From NCBI RefSeq assembly GCF_001949145.1, contig NW_019091720.1, positions 1 through 44,375 on the forward strand: a stretch of 44,375 nt of DNA, written 5' to 3'. A model generated the notes under the pieces. It saw only the letters and a program-made list of their open reading frames with translations. It was not told where the DNA came from and ran no database searches. Origin of the DNA: Acanthaster planci (taxonomy: Eukaryota > Echinodermata > Asteroidea > Valvatida > Acanthasteridae). Within the stretch, counting starts at the first letter, position 1, and the number at the start of each line of letters is the position of its first letter. Positions 32,230-42,974 of this stretch are shown piece by piece. The position numbers and the translations under genes are program-made.

Positions 32230-33310
32230 CACCACATAATGGAGTTGTTCATTCTAGTGGTGGGCCGCTTCAATGAGGAACCTTTCTGTATGGATGTGGC
32301 CGCTGTTAGGACCGCTCTGCCATGTGCGGAGTCCTTTTGTAGAACATCGGTGAGGTAGCATGTGGTGAAGGTAGATGGGGTCTTCCAGCATGTTACCTTA
32401 CATATTTCCTCCATTGGTACACCCCTGAAGTAGGCCCAAGATGTAAAAACTGCTCGGATATCATGATCCCTGCTGAAGTGTCACGTTTCATTTTCCACAG
32501 AGTTCGGAAACTGCCCATCTGGCTAAAGTGTCTCTGGTCGCAGCTCGGTGAGGTTTTATTGTGTGATGAAAAGCTGCAAAGTTGTATCTCTGAGTTTTGG
32601 GTTTTGGCTAGGTGCTATTTAAGAGTCCACACTGGGCACCGTAGTTTGTCATCGGGAGTTCCAGTGTGTTTGGTAATGTCTGGTTCAAAAATGTCAGGAG
32701 GATGAAAGGAAACTGAATGGTTCTTGGTGAGAAACCCTAGCGTTGGGATGAGACAAACACCGTGAGGTTCCCATCGGATGTGGCCATCTGAGATGGACAA
32801 GGCCTTTAGTTCACTGCCATGCCGTGAGGTAGTAAATGCCAGCAGGAATGCCAGTTTCACCGATAAGTTAATCAACGATGCGTCGCTGAGAGGCTCAAAG
32901 GGAGGACCAGCAAGCAGTTGGGGGACAGCTGACAAGTCCCATGTAGAAATTAGTCTCTCAGTTGGGGGATGCTCAAGAAACATCCCCCGGAGAAGATGTT
33001 TAAGAGAAGTGTTGTCGGACACAGTCGAACCATCTGGAAAGCCATCATGTATAGCCGCAATGGCTGACCGTTAGTTACGGATAGTTGAAACCTGGAGATC
33101 TGATTTGAACAGGTGCATGAAGAAGTCAGCTACAGAGGTCACAGAAACTTTGGTCGGAGACAAACCTCCCTCTGAACACCACAAAGTAAAATGTCGTAAT
33201 CTGGAGTCATAGATGTTGCGTGTAGACTGGCGTCGACTCTTCGAGGCCATTTCGGCAGCTTCATCATAAAGTCCTGCTGATCTGAAGGACTGTTTGACAA
33301 TAGCCAACAG
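32230..33310 (-). pseudogene. DIRS tyrosine recombinase, catalytic residues retained
   Basis: The N-terminal core-binding part (33307-33074) has RQSTRNIYDSRLRHFTLWCS and a VADFFMHLFKSDLQVSTIRN segment. After one in-frame stop (33071-33073) the same frame continues with LKHLLRGMFLEHPP, TWDLSAVPQLLAGPPFEPL and LAFLLAFTTSRHGSELKALS, holding the first catalytic Arg. After a frameshift near 32610 come HDIRAVFTSWAYF (HxxR) and CWKTPSTFTTCYLTDV with the nucleophilic Tyr (codon 32355-32357). The full R-HxxR-Y set is present, so inactivation is by one stop, a frameshift and a few further stops only. It would integrate the circular DNA intermediate of the element. Confidence 0.87.
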
Positions 33311-33755
33311 GTCAGGTGTAGTGACGTCGGATGAGGGTGAAGCACGCCCGACTTCGGCTGATGTAGCAGATCCAGTCTGTCAGGAAGTATCACTGGTACC
33401 TGGCTGAGAAGTCTTGTCAAACGAGGGAACCATGGCTGGCGTGGCCAAAAGGGGGCGATGAGAAGGATGTGGCAGCGTTCCCTTTCGATCTTGGAGAGAA
33501 CTGCTGGTATTAGGGATATTAGAGGGAAGGCGTAGGCCGACATCCCTTCCCAATTGATTTGAAGAGCGTTCGTTGTCCTTGTCTTTAAATGGAGACTTTC
33601 CTGTAGGTTTGTGAGCGTCAGAAGAAAGTTTATCTTTAGCTTCCATTGGAATCTCGGGGACAGAGAGGAAATTATCAAAGTCCTCCCTGGCAAACTGGAA
33701 ATAATTCGAGGCCCTGGGTGGTTATGGACACCATTGTTTAGCACTGATGAGAACT
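33305..33755 (-). pseudogene. DIRS gag C-terminal piece joined to RNase H tail (RT deleted)
   Basis: 33755-33580 reads FAREDFDNFLSVPEIPMEAK, gag-like. It runs directly into NWEGMSAYAFPLISLIPAVL, then IERERCHILLIAPFWPRQPW and PRLTRLLSQVPVILPDRLDLL (33575-33320), which is the region after RNase H in DIRS polyproteins. Frames differ, so a deletion of roughly 1.5-2 kb removed the RT (no YxDD anywhere). The 231-codon frame across this region mixes frames and is not a single natural protein. Confidence 0.7.
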
Positions 33756-33759
33756 TTAA

Positions 33760-34253
33760 CCACTTCCTGCCAGGGACTCCGGGATTGGAGACGTATGGTT
33801 TATATGGGTGGCCAGGGTCTCTGAACTCGGACAAAGGAAACAGGGCCCTGTAACAAAAAAACGTACTCCAAACAAAAGACCAGGCTGCTGGGCATTACTG
33901 ACATTTTTCACTCTCGAAAGTGGTGATAATCCAGCCTTGTTTTGAAACCATATAACAGGGTTTGGGGCATTGAAAGCGAGCGGATTACCACCGGGGACAA
34001 AAGCTCTCCACCACCGCAGCGATGAGCCACACAGCACTGCTGCACGCTAATCTGGCCCCTATTGAAAAGAGGTCAGCAGTGCACTAAGCCAGGTTCGTAA
34101 ACAAAAGACAGTTGTACAACANGATCACTTAGAGCGGCTATAGACGACCGTTAAATGAAATGATGAATTTTTGAAGGATTTTGAAAACGGAAAAAATGAC
34201 AGTCAGCCGGCCCATCATCATCATTGATTGAAAAATGTCCTGGCATGAAGTGG
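33760..34253 (-). mobile_element. TTAA-target MITE, copy 6, inside the DIRS element (contains an N)
   Basis: TTAA at 33756-33759 and 34254-34257 flank CCACTTCCTGCCAGGGACTC and ...GTCCTGGCATGAAGTGG. It interrupts the gag-like region of the DIRS element, so it is younger. About 90 bp present in other copies are missing at the N (34122). The 93-codon minus-strand frame resembles the one in copy 7 only because the DNA is nearly identical. Confidence 0.9.
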
Positions 34254-34257
34254 TTAA

Positions 34258-35353
34258 ACATCTCAAAGCATGAGCGGTCAAGTGGAAGTTTGGGAAAAAT
34301 CGGCATTGATGCCTCCAACCTAGCAGGATGGCGCTTGAAGGAAGCATGTGAAGAGGCCTCAGCTGTAGACTGATTGGAAGGCAAGCTTAATATGTGGATC
34401 ATATCCGTCTGAACAAGATGGAGGGTTAAGGTTGGCTGCAGAGGAGATATCCTCATTTTCAGAGGACGTATTCTGCTCCATCCGCAGTTGAGGAAGGAGG
34501 TATATCATCATGTCTAGTAGGGTGGCCAGGGGCCGGACGTGAGTTGTAGTCTGCGCCGGAACCTGGATAAGTCAAAGGGGTGAAACCATCATATGAAGAT
34601 TGGATCGCCAATGAACGCAGGTGCGGATGTGGATCTGGATGTGGATCTGGATCCGGGTGCGGATGCAGATCCATGTTGCGCCAGCAAAGGGTCCGGATCT
34701 GGGGCATTCGCCGCGGGAGCAGTGGGCTCTAGACAGCTGGCTGTAGAAATGAGCTTCTCCGAGAACATGCAGACCGCTGACATGATGTCGGCCGACGTAT
34801 CCTCCTTCTGCGAGAAGTGAGACTTTTTCCACTTAGACCCCGTAGAAGAGGAGGAAGAATTTTTGCATTTCTTGCGTACGGGTGAACTGGTTATAGAGCC
34901 AGCGGTTGACTCCTGGTGAGTTGGAGCGTCAGAGGCCTGCCCATGCTGCAGTAAAGATACAGCAGGATGGGGCTGGTGAACTGCAGGGGTAGAAGAAGTC
35001 TTCTCAGAAAGGCCCAGGAGGAAGCCGGAAGACGGGGTGACATACGGAGATCGAACACCCAGACGGCATAGGAGGCCGGTGGGCTCTGTTGTCACTGTCG
35101 CGGGTGGTGATGAGCCCGCAAGGCCCGGTATTGTCTCTGCAGGTAGCGCACCGAGGGGCAGTGTTGTGTTGCCCCGTAGGGTGTCGGGCCAGGTGCCCCG
35201 ATTGAAAGGGTGTCTGAAGACAATGGCACCAGGGGTGTTGCGCCCGATGTAGCCAATGTTGGCGTTGTAGGGCCGCTCCGGTGCATAAACTTCTGAGCCA
35301 TGCCAATGTCGGGTGTTGCCCATAGTAGCTTGTTGTCGACCCATGTCACCCAT
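34258..35353 (-). pseudogene. DIRS gag-like open frame and its frameshifted continuation
   Basis: A 254-codon frame (35353-34589) is rich in Ser, Pro and Thr, with a basic SPVRKKCKNSSSSSTGSKWK patch followed by SADIMSAVCMFSEKL. Coding-like sequence continues after frameshifts (ENEDISSAANLNPPSCSDGY near 34460) to the MITE. The position 5' of the RNase H tail within the terminal repeats supports a gag/ORF1 role. No structural motif can be named. Confidence 0.5.
34618..34675. repeat. Hexamer-like tandem repeat GGATCT/GGATGT
   Basis: About nine imperfect GGATNT units (GCGGATGTGGATCTGGATGT and onward) within the gag-like region. On the minus strand one frame reads as Asp-Pro-His repeats. Confidence 0.65.
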
Positions 35354-35890
35354 TCAAAATGCTTCAGGACCGGGACACAGAAGTATTGTGCCCAGGCCCA
35401 GCAAGCGGGGGAATCTCAACCGCGAGTGCAGCACCACTTTGCACTATCATTGACTGCGATGCTTCTGTGTTAAGTTGGGGAACTGAGAATACGGATATCG
35501 CACGCACTGTAGCTCAGGCCCTGAAGCATGGCGTGGGCCAACCCTGAACTGAACCAAAGATGGTATTGCCAGCAGGGATTAGCCGCGGGATCACAAGTTT
35601 AGCAAGAAGCCACTCGATCCTCCGCAGACCGATTTCTGTTGGTCTATGGGGGAATGTGGGGTCGCAAAATTCGGAACGCTCGCACTTCCTCGCGAACCCC
35701 AACAATCCCAGGGTCGCCCTATTGGCCCTATGTATTGCTTGGTAGTAACAGCGTAGAGTCAACGATCTATAAAATGCACACAAACGAAAAGAGAAACTAT
35801 ACCACCAAAACAAGAAAATATACACATAAACTCAGAAATATAGAATGTACGTTTATTACAATATGTTACGGTTTGATCAGAAAGTCACAA

Positions 35891-35979
35891 ATTCCGCTAT
35901 GCGTCATGGGACATGAGGGCGTACTGCAGTTGATCGAAAGATTTAGCGAATTGAATCAAGCACAAAGGAATTTGCATAT
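35891..35979 (-). repeat. DIRS inverted terminal repeat, 5' end
   Basis: Partner of 31876-31964. It sits upstream (minus-strand sense) of the gag-like frame by about 540 bases of non-coding leader. Outer sequence beyond 35979 diverges from the 3' copy, as is usual for DIRS ends. Confidence 0.85.
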
Positions 35980-38501
35980 TGTACTTTGATGACTGCTAAA
36001 GTGCCTGTGCACAATTTTTGACGAGATAGGTAAAGACGTCTCCGATAGACACTAATGCCATCTCTCTCAAATCTGTGCCTGAGACATCACAATCATTTAA
36101 ATACAACACAGTTGTGTCACTTGTCGAAACTCTCTAGTGTGCTCTCAACGCCTCTTTATGATAACTACATCCTACAATCTTGTGCCTCTCTGATGCCTTT
36201 TCTGCCAACTGTACAAGATCCTTTCTCTCCATTCCACTGCATGGAATGCCCTGTTCTTTCAAAAAATCCTGAAGCTATTAGTCGATATGCACTTAAATTG
36301 CTGAGAGTTGGCTATGTACATGTACATAGTTTTGTTGACCATCAACTTGAGATATGGACCATTTGCAGCAACCTCTTGGTGGCACTCTGTTTATGGAATT
36401 GGCCGTATATTGTCAGGCTTTTCATTTAACAGTGTACCTTGTTACCATCAACCTTTGTGATACAGTGGACCACTCGTACATGTACGTGTATTTGTCTAAA
36501 ACTTGTATGGGGGGCCAAAGTTCACAGAAATATTACCTTTTGGTTGTGTGACAGGTCATTTGCATTCAGCCCTGCAGCAGCGCCCTCGCTTGACAGTTAA
36601 GCATTGTTTATCTTAGCATTACACTGACCTTTTATCCATTTAGCCATTCACACCACAGCATTGGTTCAGAAACCATCACTTTGTTGGTGTACCCAAGCAT
36701 TACTACTAAACTGACTGAGAAGTTTCCCGTCCATTCTCATGCACATCATGGAAGGTGGCTCTTGATTGACCAGGCTTGGGTAATTTTTATTGAGAAGATA
36801 CTGTATTAGTTTTTAGCTTTCTAAAGACTTTTTTTTATTAGCAAGTTGCTCTGATGTTTGGAACGTCCTATAAGTTCCATTGAAAGTCTTTCCCAATTTG
36901 CTGAAGGACCAGTGTTGCCTTTGCTGCATTCCATGTTCTAGATTTGGAGAGTTCAGAGATGATTACTTTGACTGTATTTTAGCAGTTAGTCTGTCTACTC
37001 GATTCACTGATTTCCTCCTGATTTGCCTGTAAATTGCCTGTATGTATCTTTATCTCAAACCCTTGTTTTATAAGAGTACTTATAAGAGTATTGATCATGA
37101 TCAAAAAGAAATGAATCATTGGATTGACCAATACACATACTATTGTTCTATTCCGAAGAATTATTTTCATCGTCTCCGTATGTACAATGAGCAACTGCTG
37201 CTAGTAAGGCTGGATATTACTGTATTATCATTGGAACAATAATCAAAGTACTGCGCGTCCAAATCCAAGCTATTTATTCAGGAGTGATAGAAAAGGTTTT
37301 TCATATCAGAGCTATACACTCACGAATAGTCATGGAGTTGTTGCTCCAAAGCTGCCTGCTCGGGAATGATCGATGCTGACTGCTTGAGCTGGTATATAGA
37401 CTTTTGGGGCTGTGTCTTGGCCCATGGGAGCACTGGATTTGGGTGATGATGAATTATTCATACACGTAGAAAGCCTATGGAAGAAAAGTCTATGGGGATT
37501 TTGTGCACACTTGTTCTTCACTGACTTAGTTTCTGGAGAGGGATAAAGTCTGAAAAGTTTGGGAGCGGGAGGGTGAAAGGCTGTTCGTGAGTGAGCTACG
37601 GGGGATGTGGTCAACGATGGAAAGGGTGAGCCTTTCTCGGTACATTGGGTTGTGTACAACACTTAGTCTCTGGATGGATAGGAAATCTACGCATAGTTCT
37701 TACGGGGTAAAACTGAGGGTTGGTGGAGGTAATGGACCTCGCTGTGCCGTGACCGGACACATGTTTTCAGTGTGTGGTTTGGCAGGACACATACAGCATG
37801 AATTGGGGGTCTGTGTGGGCCGAATGTACTGTTCATGTGTGTAACTGAAAGTAGGATGGACTCCAAGAAAGACTTCAGGGAAAATGAGTTGGAATGCACT
37901 TCGGAGTTGCAGTTCCAGGGCATGTCGTAGCATAGTACAACTGGGTCTTGCTTGGAAAGCAATACACTGTGTACAAATGCGTGTAATCTAGATGGTCATT
38001 GCGCGCTCGCTGTGGGCTCAGTGTGTGGTGTGTGGAATAGAAATAACCCATACGCTACAATCTACATGTACCTGCACATCATGTAGGGGAACAGTATGTG
38101 GAGCATATCAGTATACTCTTTAAGGGCATCCCCTTGTCCAGTGTCATGCAAGTAGTATGCTGGAAGTTATCATGCTACCTCAGGGGATGTCAGTGCAGTT
38201 CATGAACTGAGCTGGATGTGTCAGCCGTCCACATTACCACCATGTCGCATCATCAGTCTCATATTGCACTCTTCTGGAGCCCTGCAGTATTTCTCTGTCT
38301 TAGGCTATGAAAGGCTTTCCCTTAGCCGCACTCTTTATCATTTGCACTTTTGTGTCTTATGTTCAAACCTGTCTTCCTGTATTGTTACTCTGCGTATGTA
38401 GTATTTGATAGCTGTCTCATCAAACCAAGGACAAGGTACTGTTTTCTTGCTTTAATCTTCTGAGAGGATTGGAGTGACCAGATTTTGGAACCTCATGTGC
38501 A
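35980..38501. other. Non-coding stretch, nothing recognised
   Basis: Several open frames of 60-125 codons on both strands have no domain or exon signature. TACATGTACAT palindromes occur near 36315 and 36478. A GC-richer patch at 37340-37720 has a proline/serine-rich minus-strand frame that I do not recognise. Confidence 0.45.
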
Positions 38502-39698
38502 TTGTTTGGCTGCAAATTGCCAAAACGTGGAGGGAGTTGTTTTATCTGGATGGCTCAGAATTTTTCCAGAGGTATCCACCTACTTCAAGTAGGCCTACTC
38601 GTCGTACAATTACTGGTGTTGCTAACCGTAGCAAATTCTACCCGAGGCCAGGATATTGCAATATCTGTTCACCATCATGCCAACTTTCATCTGAAAACGT
38701 ACAAGCTCAGTCTGCACAGGCCTTTCATTATTTTGCGTTCCACAAGTCTTCATTCACCACGATCACACAAGGTGCTATATAGGTGGACTAAACATTGTTA
38801 TTCATGTTTACTCATTCCTTACGGTAATCCCTCGGTGGATATAACAATCTTCATTGACATCGCTAAAAATCCCGTACTAGTGCTTCACAACACACATAGC
38901 GATATTCACCGTTACAGCATTGCTAGGCAGTCATCGGCTGTGACATACCTGAGGTCATCACAGTATCCCCACCCACTTACAGAAATAGCACCATGGCAGC
39001 AGAATGACAATCAAATTCATACTGGTTCTCCAGCAGCCTGTCTGAGTTACACAAGAGCTGAACTACTTGCACTTCGAGGGACATCTTTTTTATCTACAAT
39101 TGATAAGAGCCTCATGAAGTCTCTTGGAATTGCCAAGCAAGGTGAGGATGACGGAGAAGCAGACAGACGTATCCTGGATGTGACCTCCCTCCAATATCAC
39201 AGGGTGTCTGATATTCCAGACGTTTACAAGACGGTTGATCACTCAACAATACTGACTGACAAGGGTCGGAGAATTTCTAACTTACCTGTACGTTATCCAT
39301 ATCTTGAGGCTCGCAGCTTGGTTCCTGCATTCAAATGGGCCTTAGTAAACACTTGGTCCATCAGAAACAAGCGTGAAAACTTTTGCGATTATATCATTGA
39401 TGAGAATATTGATTTTTGTATTCTAACCGAAACTTGGCGGAAAGAAAATGAGTTTGCAGTTTGATCATTGTCTTCCACCTGGTAATTCCATTAACAATCG
39501 GCCCAGACAAAATAGATCAGTTGGGGGCATTAGTGGTGTTTTTTGCAGTGACCTGTTTAAGGTGAATAAAACCAACTTTGGGGAGACAGCATTTTTTGAG
39601 TTTGTTGAATGGACAGTTGGTTTTAGAGGCAATCAAGTGAAGTTTATAGCTGTGTACAAATGTCCTTATTCAACCATACACTCTACATCCAATTCCTA
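38502..39698 (+). pseudogene. CR1/L2-like non-LTR retrotransposon ORF2, N-terminal and endonuclease part
   Basis: The 320-codon frame (38502-39464) includes LSYTRAELLALRGTSFL and, at its end, ALVNTWSIRNKRENF and IDFCILTETWRKENEF, the N-terminal motifs of the AP-endonuclease domain (Asn, then the Glu of TETW). After a frameshift, 39448-39700 continues with GGISGVFCSDLF and VKFIAVYKCPYS. The frame is then cut by the MITE at 39703. The first ~100 codons of the open frame are probably not part of the natural protein. LLALR and TETW-type motifs place it in the CR1/L2/Crack-like group, but the clade needs a tree. Confidence 0.75.
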
Positions 39699-39702
39699 TT
39701 AA

Positions 39703-40290
39703 CCACTTCATGCCGGGGCATTTTTCAATGTTGATGATGCTGGGCCGGCATGACTACCATTTTTTCCGTTTTCAAAATCCTTCAACAATTCATCATTCCA
39801 TTTAACGGTCGTTTATAGCTGCATGAAGTAATCTTTAGGCACTACTCTAAGTTGACAGGTAACCTTCATTGACGCCCGAATATTTCAGCCAGTCCAGCAG
39901 CCTTGTAAACAGAGCCCAGATTGTGCGGTGTTATACAACTGTCTTTTGTTCAAGAACCTGGCGTAGTGCACTGCTGACCTCTTTTCAATAGGGGCCAGAT
40001 TAGCGTGCAGCGGTGCTGTGTGGCTCATCGCTGCGGTGGTGGAGCACTTTTGTCCGCGGTGGTAATCCGCTTGCTCTCAATGCCCCAAACCCTGGTATAC
40101 AGTTTCAAAATAACGCTGGATTATCACCACTTTTTAGAGTGAAAAATGCCAGTAATGCCCAGCAGCCTGGTCTTTTGTTCGGAGTATGGTCTTTTTATAC
40201 AGGGCCCTGTTTCCTTTGTCCGAGTTCGGAGACCCTGGCCACGCATATAAACCATACGGCTCCGATTTCGGAGTCCTCAGCTGGTAGTGG
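39703..40290 (+). mobile_element. TTAA-target MITE, copy 7 (complete, 588 bp)
   Basis: The best-preserved copy, flanked by TTAA (39699-39702 and 40291-40294). Ends are CCACTTCATGCCGGGGCA and, reverse-complemented, CCACTACCAGCTGAGGAC. It has no N and no large gap, so it serves as reference for copies 1, 5 and 6. It is inserted in the endonuclease region of a non-LTR element. TTAA duplication and CCACT ends indicate mobilisation by a piggyBac-type transposase. Confidence 0.92.
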
Positions 40291-40294
40291 TTAA

Positions 40295-40625
40295 TACATT
40301 TTTTGAGGAATTTGAAAATTACTTGGATGTTGTTTTAGACTGTCATTTGCCAGTACTCAGTTGTGAGTTTAATATCCTTGTCAATGATGTAGAAAATCCA
40401 GTAGCTATGAAGTTTAATGATATTTGTTTTTCGAGAAATCTGATCCAACACGTGCATGTTCCAAGTCATGAATCTGGTCATACTCCCGATTTGTTTATTA
40501 CACGTGACGACGATAAACTCTGCCTCTCTCCACCTGTAGAGGGCCATTTTATGTCAGATCACTGTTTTGTAACTACATTGTTAGGTAAAAATGTCGCGCT
40601 TATCGGAGTGAAAACACAATCATAT
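40295..40625 (+). pseudogene. CR1/L2-like endonuclease, C-terminal part
   Basis: Continues the element after the MITE with TFFEEFENYLDVVLDCHLP, CEFNILVND (normally GDFN), then LIQHVHVPSHESGHTPDLFI and GHFMSDHCFVTTLL. The GHTPDLF and SDH blocks carry the late endonuclease catalytic residues (Asp, His). The Gly-Asp of the GDFN box has become Cys-Glu, so activity is unlikely even apart from the interruption. Confidence 0.8.
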
Positions 40626-40664
40626 ACATGTATGTATAGACATTTTACTTCCTATTATTACATC

Positions 40665-41060
40665 TATGGTTAATCGTTCCTTCAGAAATGGTGTATTTGA
40701 AAAAAATGGAGTGGTTATTCCTTTGATTAAGAAACGTTGGGCTGGTGCTGACTTGTCAAATTTCAGATTAATCAGTAATTTGTGCTTCGTTTCAAAATTA
40801 GTGGAATGTATAGCTGCAGATCAAATCACTGCTCATATGCACTAAAATAATCTCTTCCCAACAAATCAATCAGCTTAGGCAGTTTCTCAGTACAGAAACC
40901 ATGCTTTGTAGAATTACTTTGGATGTGTTTCAAAATATGGATGACAAACAGGTAGCAATGATGGTTTTACTTGACCTTGGTGACGCATTTGATACAGTTG
41001 ATCATACGTTGTTGCTCCAAATTATGGAGAATGATTTTGGTTTTTGGCAAGTTGCGAAGC
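40665..41060 (+). pseudogene. CR1/L2-like reverse transcriptase, N-terminal part
   Basis: Reads VNRSFRNGVFEKNGVVIPL, then LSNFRLISNLCFVSKLVECI and, after stops, VAMMVLLDLGDAFDTVDHTL, which is RT motif A with the first catalytic Asp. The sequence between the endonuclease and this block is largely deleted. Homology ends near 41050, before motif B and the YADD box, so the copy is dead. A GTCTGTCTGGC microsatellite follows. Confidence 0.82.
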
Positions 41061-41097
41061 AATGCGAGCCTACATGTATGTAATACCGATTTCCATC

Positions 41098-41152
41098 TTC
41101 TGTCCGTCCGTCTGTCTGGCTGGCCGTCTGTCTGGCTGGCCGTCCGTCCTTA
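41098..41152. repeat. Microsatellite, GTCTGTCTGGCTGGCC units
   Basis: About two full 16-bp units with flanking CCGTCC/GTCT partial units. It directly follows the truncated non-LTR element and could mark its breakpoint. Confidence 0.75.
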
Positions 41153-42974
41153 AATGTTAAAGTTTTTCTTGCTGGTCCATAGGTGTTAAAATGTGCCATT
41201 GAGTGCTTGTTTGCTTCCTTTTGGAATTTTTTCTCCCAAACTGTATCATCAAACCCATTCATTGCAAAATATAGTAAAATCTCAATTAGTCAAAGCCTGT
41301 TAACTCTATCAGTACCACATTGTGTTGACACAGGAAGTGGTTGGTGACCGCATTGTGTGCAGGGTGTGTGCACTTCAGTACCGAATTGTTTTTCACGGAA
41401 TGGGGGCATCCAATTCCTCGTTTTTCAAGCTCATTTTTCTTCGTGAAGACTTCATTTTACCCAAAAAAGTTGTGCATGCAAGTTAATCCTTATAAAATTA
41501 CCTTTCTTGTGGGTTCTAAATTTGGTATATATTGCCACACAACAGGTATTTTGCATGAGAATTTCTGTAATTTTGAGGCAGAAACATCTTTGAGTTTGTA
41601 ATTGTACGTTTTTCATTTACGTGGTAGTCATCTTCCAACCCTGTTTTCACCATAAAATCTTCATTGAACAAAGGAGATTTGTGTGAGGCGTATGTTGCCA
41701 GTGAAATAAGCTTTTATTTCATACAAAAATGGCATGATTTGAAGAGAGAATGAGCAAGTTACACCAAGAAACGTTTTGAGGAGTCTTCAATTTTCAGCAT
41801 GTTTCATGTAATAACCTCAAATGCACAAGTGTGCGTGTAAATGTACAGTGCCTTATACTGTGCATCATGTGCATGTGGAAGCAGAAAATTGTGTTGTACA
41901 TGTAAATGGACCGGTAAACGTACTGTACATAGACAAGACAATGGCGGTGGTTGGAAAATTCTGTTGATGTTTTACAACAGAATGTAACTCATTTACATTA
42001 TATACAATCACATAATAAACTACACATAACTAAAAATGGAAAGACAAAATCATGACACAATGTTTGTGGACAAAATACAAAAAGAAATTTCTTGATGTTC
42101 ATGAAATGCAACCCATTGTGCAAATCCTTACATGTGGTAAAGGACAATATTATCTCGTGCAAAAATATTTCAATTATCTGTCACACAAAGGAACTCCTTC
42201 CAAGTTTATTGGGAATCTCTAAATTTCAGGACTTTTTCACTCATTCTTATTGATGAAGTTTCTTCCAACTAGCAAGTCTTACACATCAAAACTGATTACA
42301 ATGCTTTCAGCAAAAATATAAAATGTGTGTCCCCAACAGTATTTTTGTTTGATATGACTGGAAAATGTTATATTCAAACTCAAGAGTGCCCTCCCCACTG
42401 TCTCCATTATGACGAAAGATTCTGACAAGGCCAATAAAAACCTTGCAACAAAGAAAGTCACAAAATTGGCACATGTATGAACAAATTTGTGAGTAATGTT
42501 TACATGTTGTCAAGTGACCTTGGTATTTCATAGCATCTCAGTTGAATTGATGCAGTGGAGTCTTGATTGAACAAACAATAGTCATGTAATAGTGCAACAA
42601 TATCATGTAAGTTTACAACAGCAGTTGGTTGACGCCATGTTTGTTGATATTTTGATACCCACTATTGCGTGATGTGACGACATGTAAACATTGGTCAAGC
42701 GATCGGTCTATCCTTCTACAGACAGTTCCATGTTTTGAACCATGCTCATTCACACAAAAACTACATGTACTGTACATGCATGAAAAAGATGTGCATGTAT
42801 AGGCCTATTGATGATGTTGATTTCAGTTGTGAACTTACAAAGTCCTTACTAGTTACATTTCAGAAGTCAAATTTTGAAATTTGCATGAACTGATGCGAAC
42901 TACTGCTCAATATGAAGTAACGGGAATGATTGAGACCGAAAGCAGAATTATTTCTGCATGCGTTCTACAGGATC
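41153..42974. other. Non-coding stretch downstream of the piggyBac transposase
   Basis: AT-rich with no recognised gene. If the piggyBac element is complete on this side, its terminus lies here; TTAACTCTATCAGTACC at 41300 is a possible end by position and TTAA, but it cannot be tested without the other end. Confidence 0.35.

Larger units (their letters stand above)
31814..35979 (-). mobile_element. DIRS-type tyrosine-recombinase retrotransposon, RT-deleted
   Basis: The element reads on the minus strand. It has inverted terminal repeats (35891-35979 against 31876-31964), a gag-like region (about 34260-35353), a short RNase H tail (about 33305-33575), a tyrosine recombinase (32230-33310) and, between the recombinase and the 3' terminal repeat, an internal segment complementary to the terminus. 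That order is the DIRS signature. The reverse transcriptase core is absent. A 494-bp MITE is inserted at 33760-34253. No target-site duplication is expected for this class and none was seen. Confidence 0.85.

Noticed and set aside
33139-33834. 231-codon open frame as a single protein
   Set aside because: It begins inside the MITE at 33760 onward, passes through gag sequence in the wrong frame and only its middle part matches the DIRS RNase H tail.
37330-37662. 110-codon proline/serine-rich minus-strand frame as a gene
   Set aside because: No recognisable domain, no splice or family evidence, and overlapping frames of similar length exist on the other strand.
40013-40294. 93-codon open frame resembling the frame at 33756-34037 on the other strand
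   Set aside because: Both frames lie wholly inside copies of the same MITE. Similarity follows from nearly identical DNA, and copies 1, 2 and 3 do not keep the frame.
41300-41330. TTAACTCTATCAGTACC as the piggyBac 3' terminus
   Set aside because: Only position and TTAA support it; the opposite terminus is outside the window and the sequence does not match the MITE ends.
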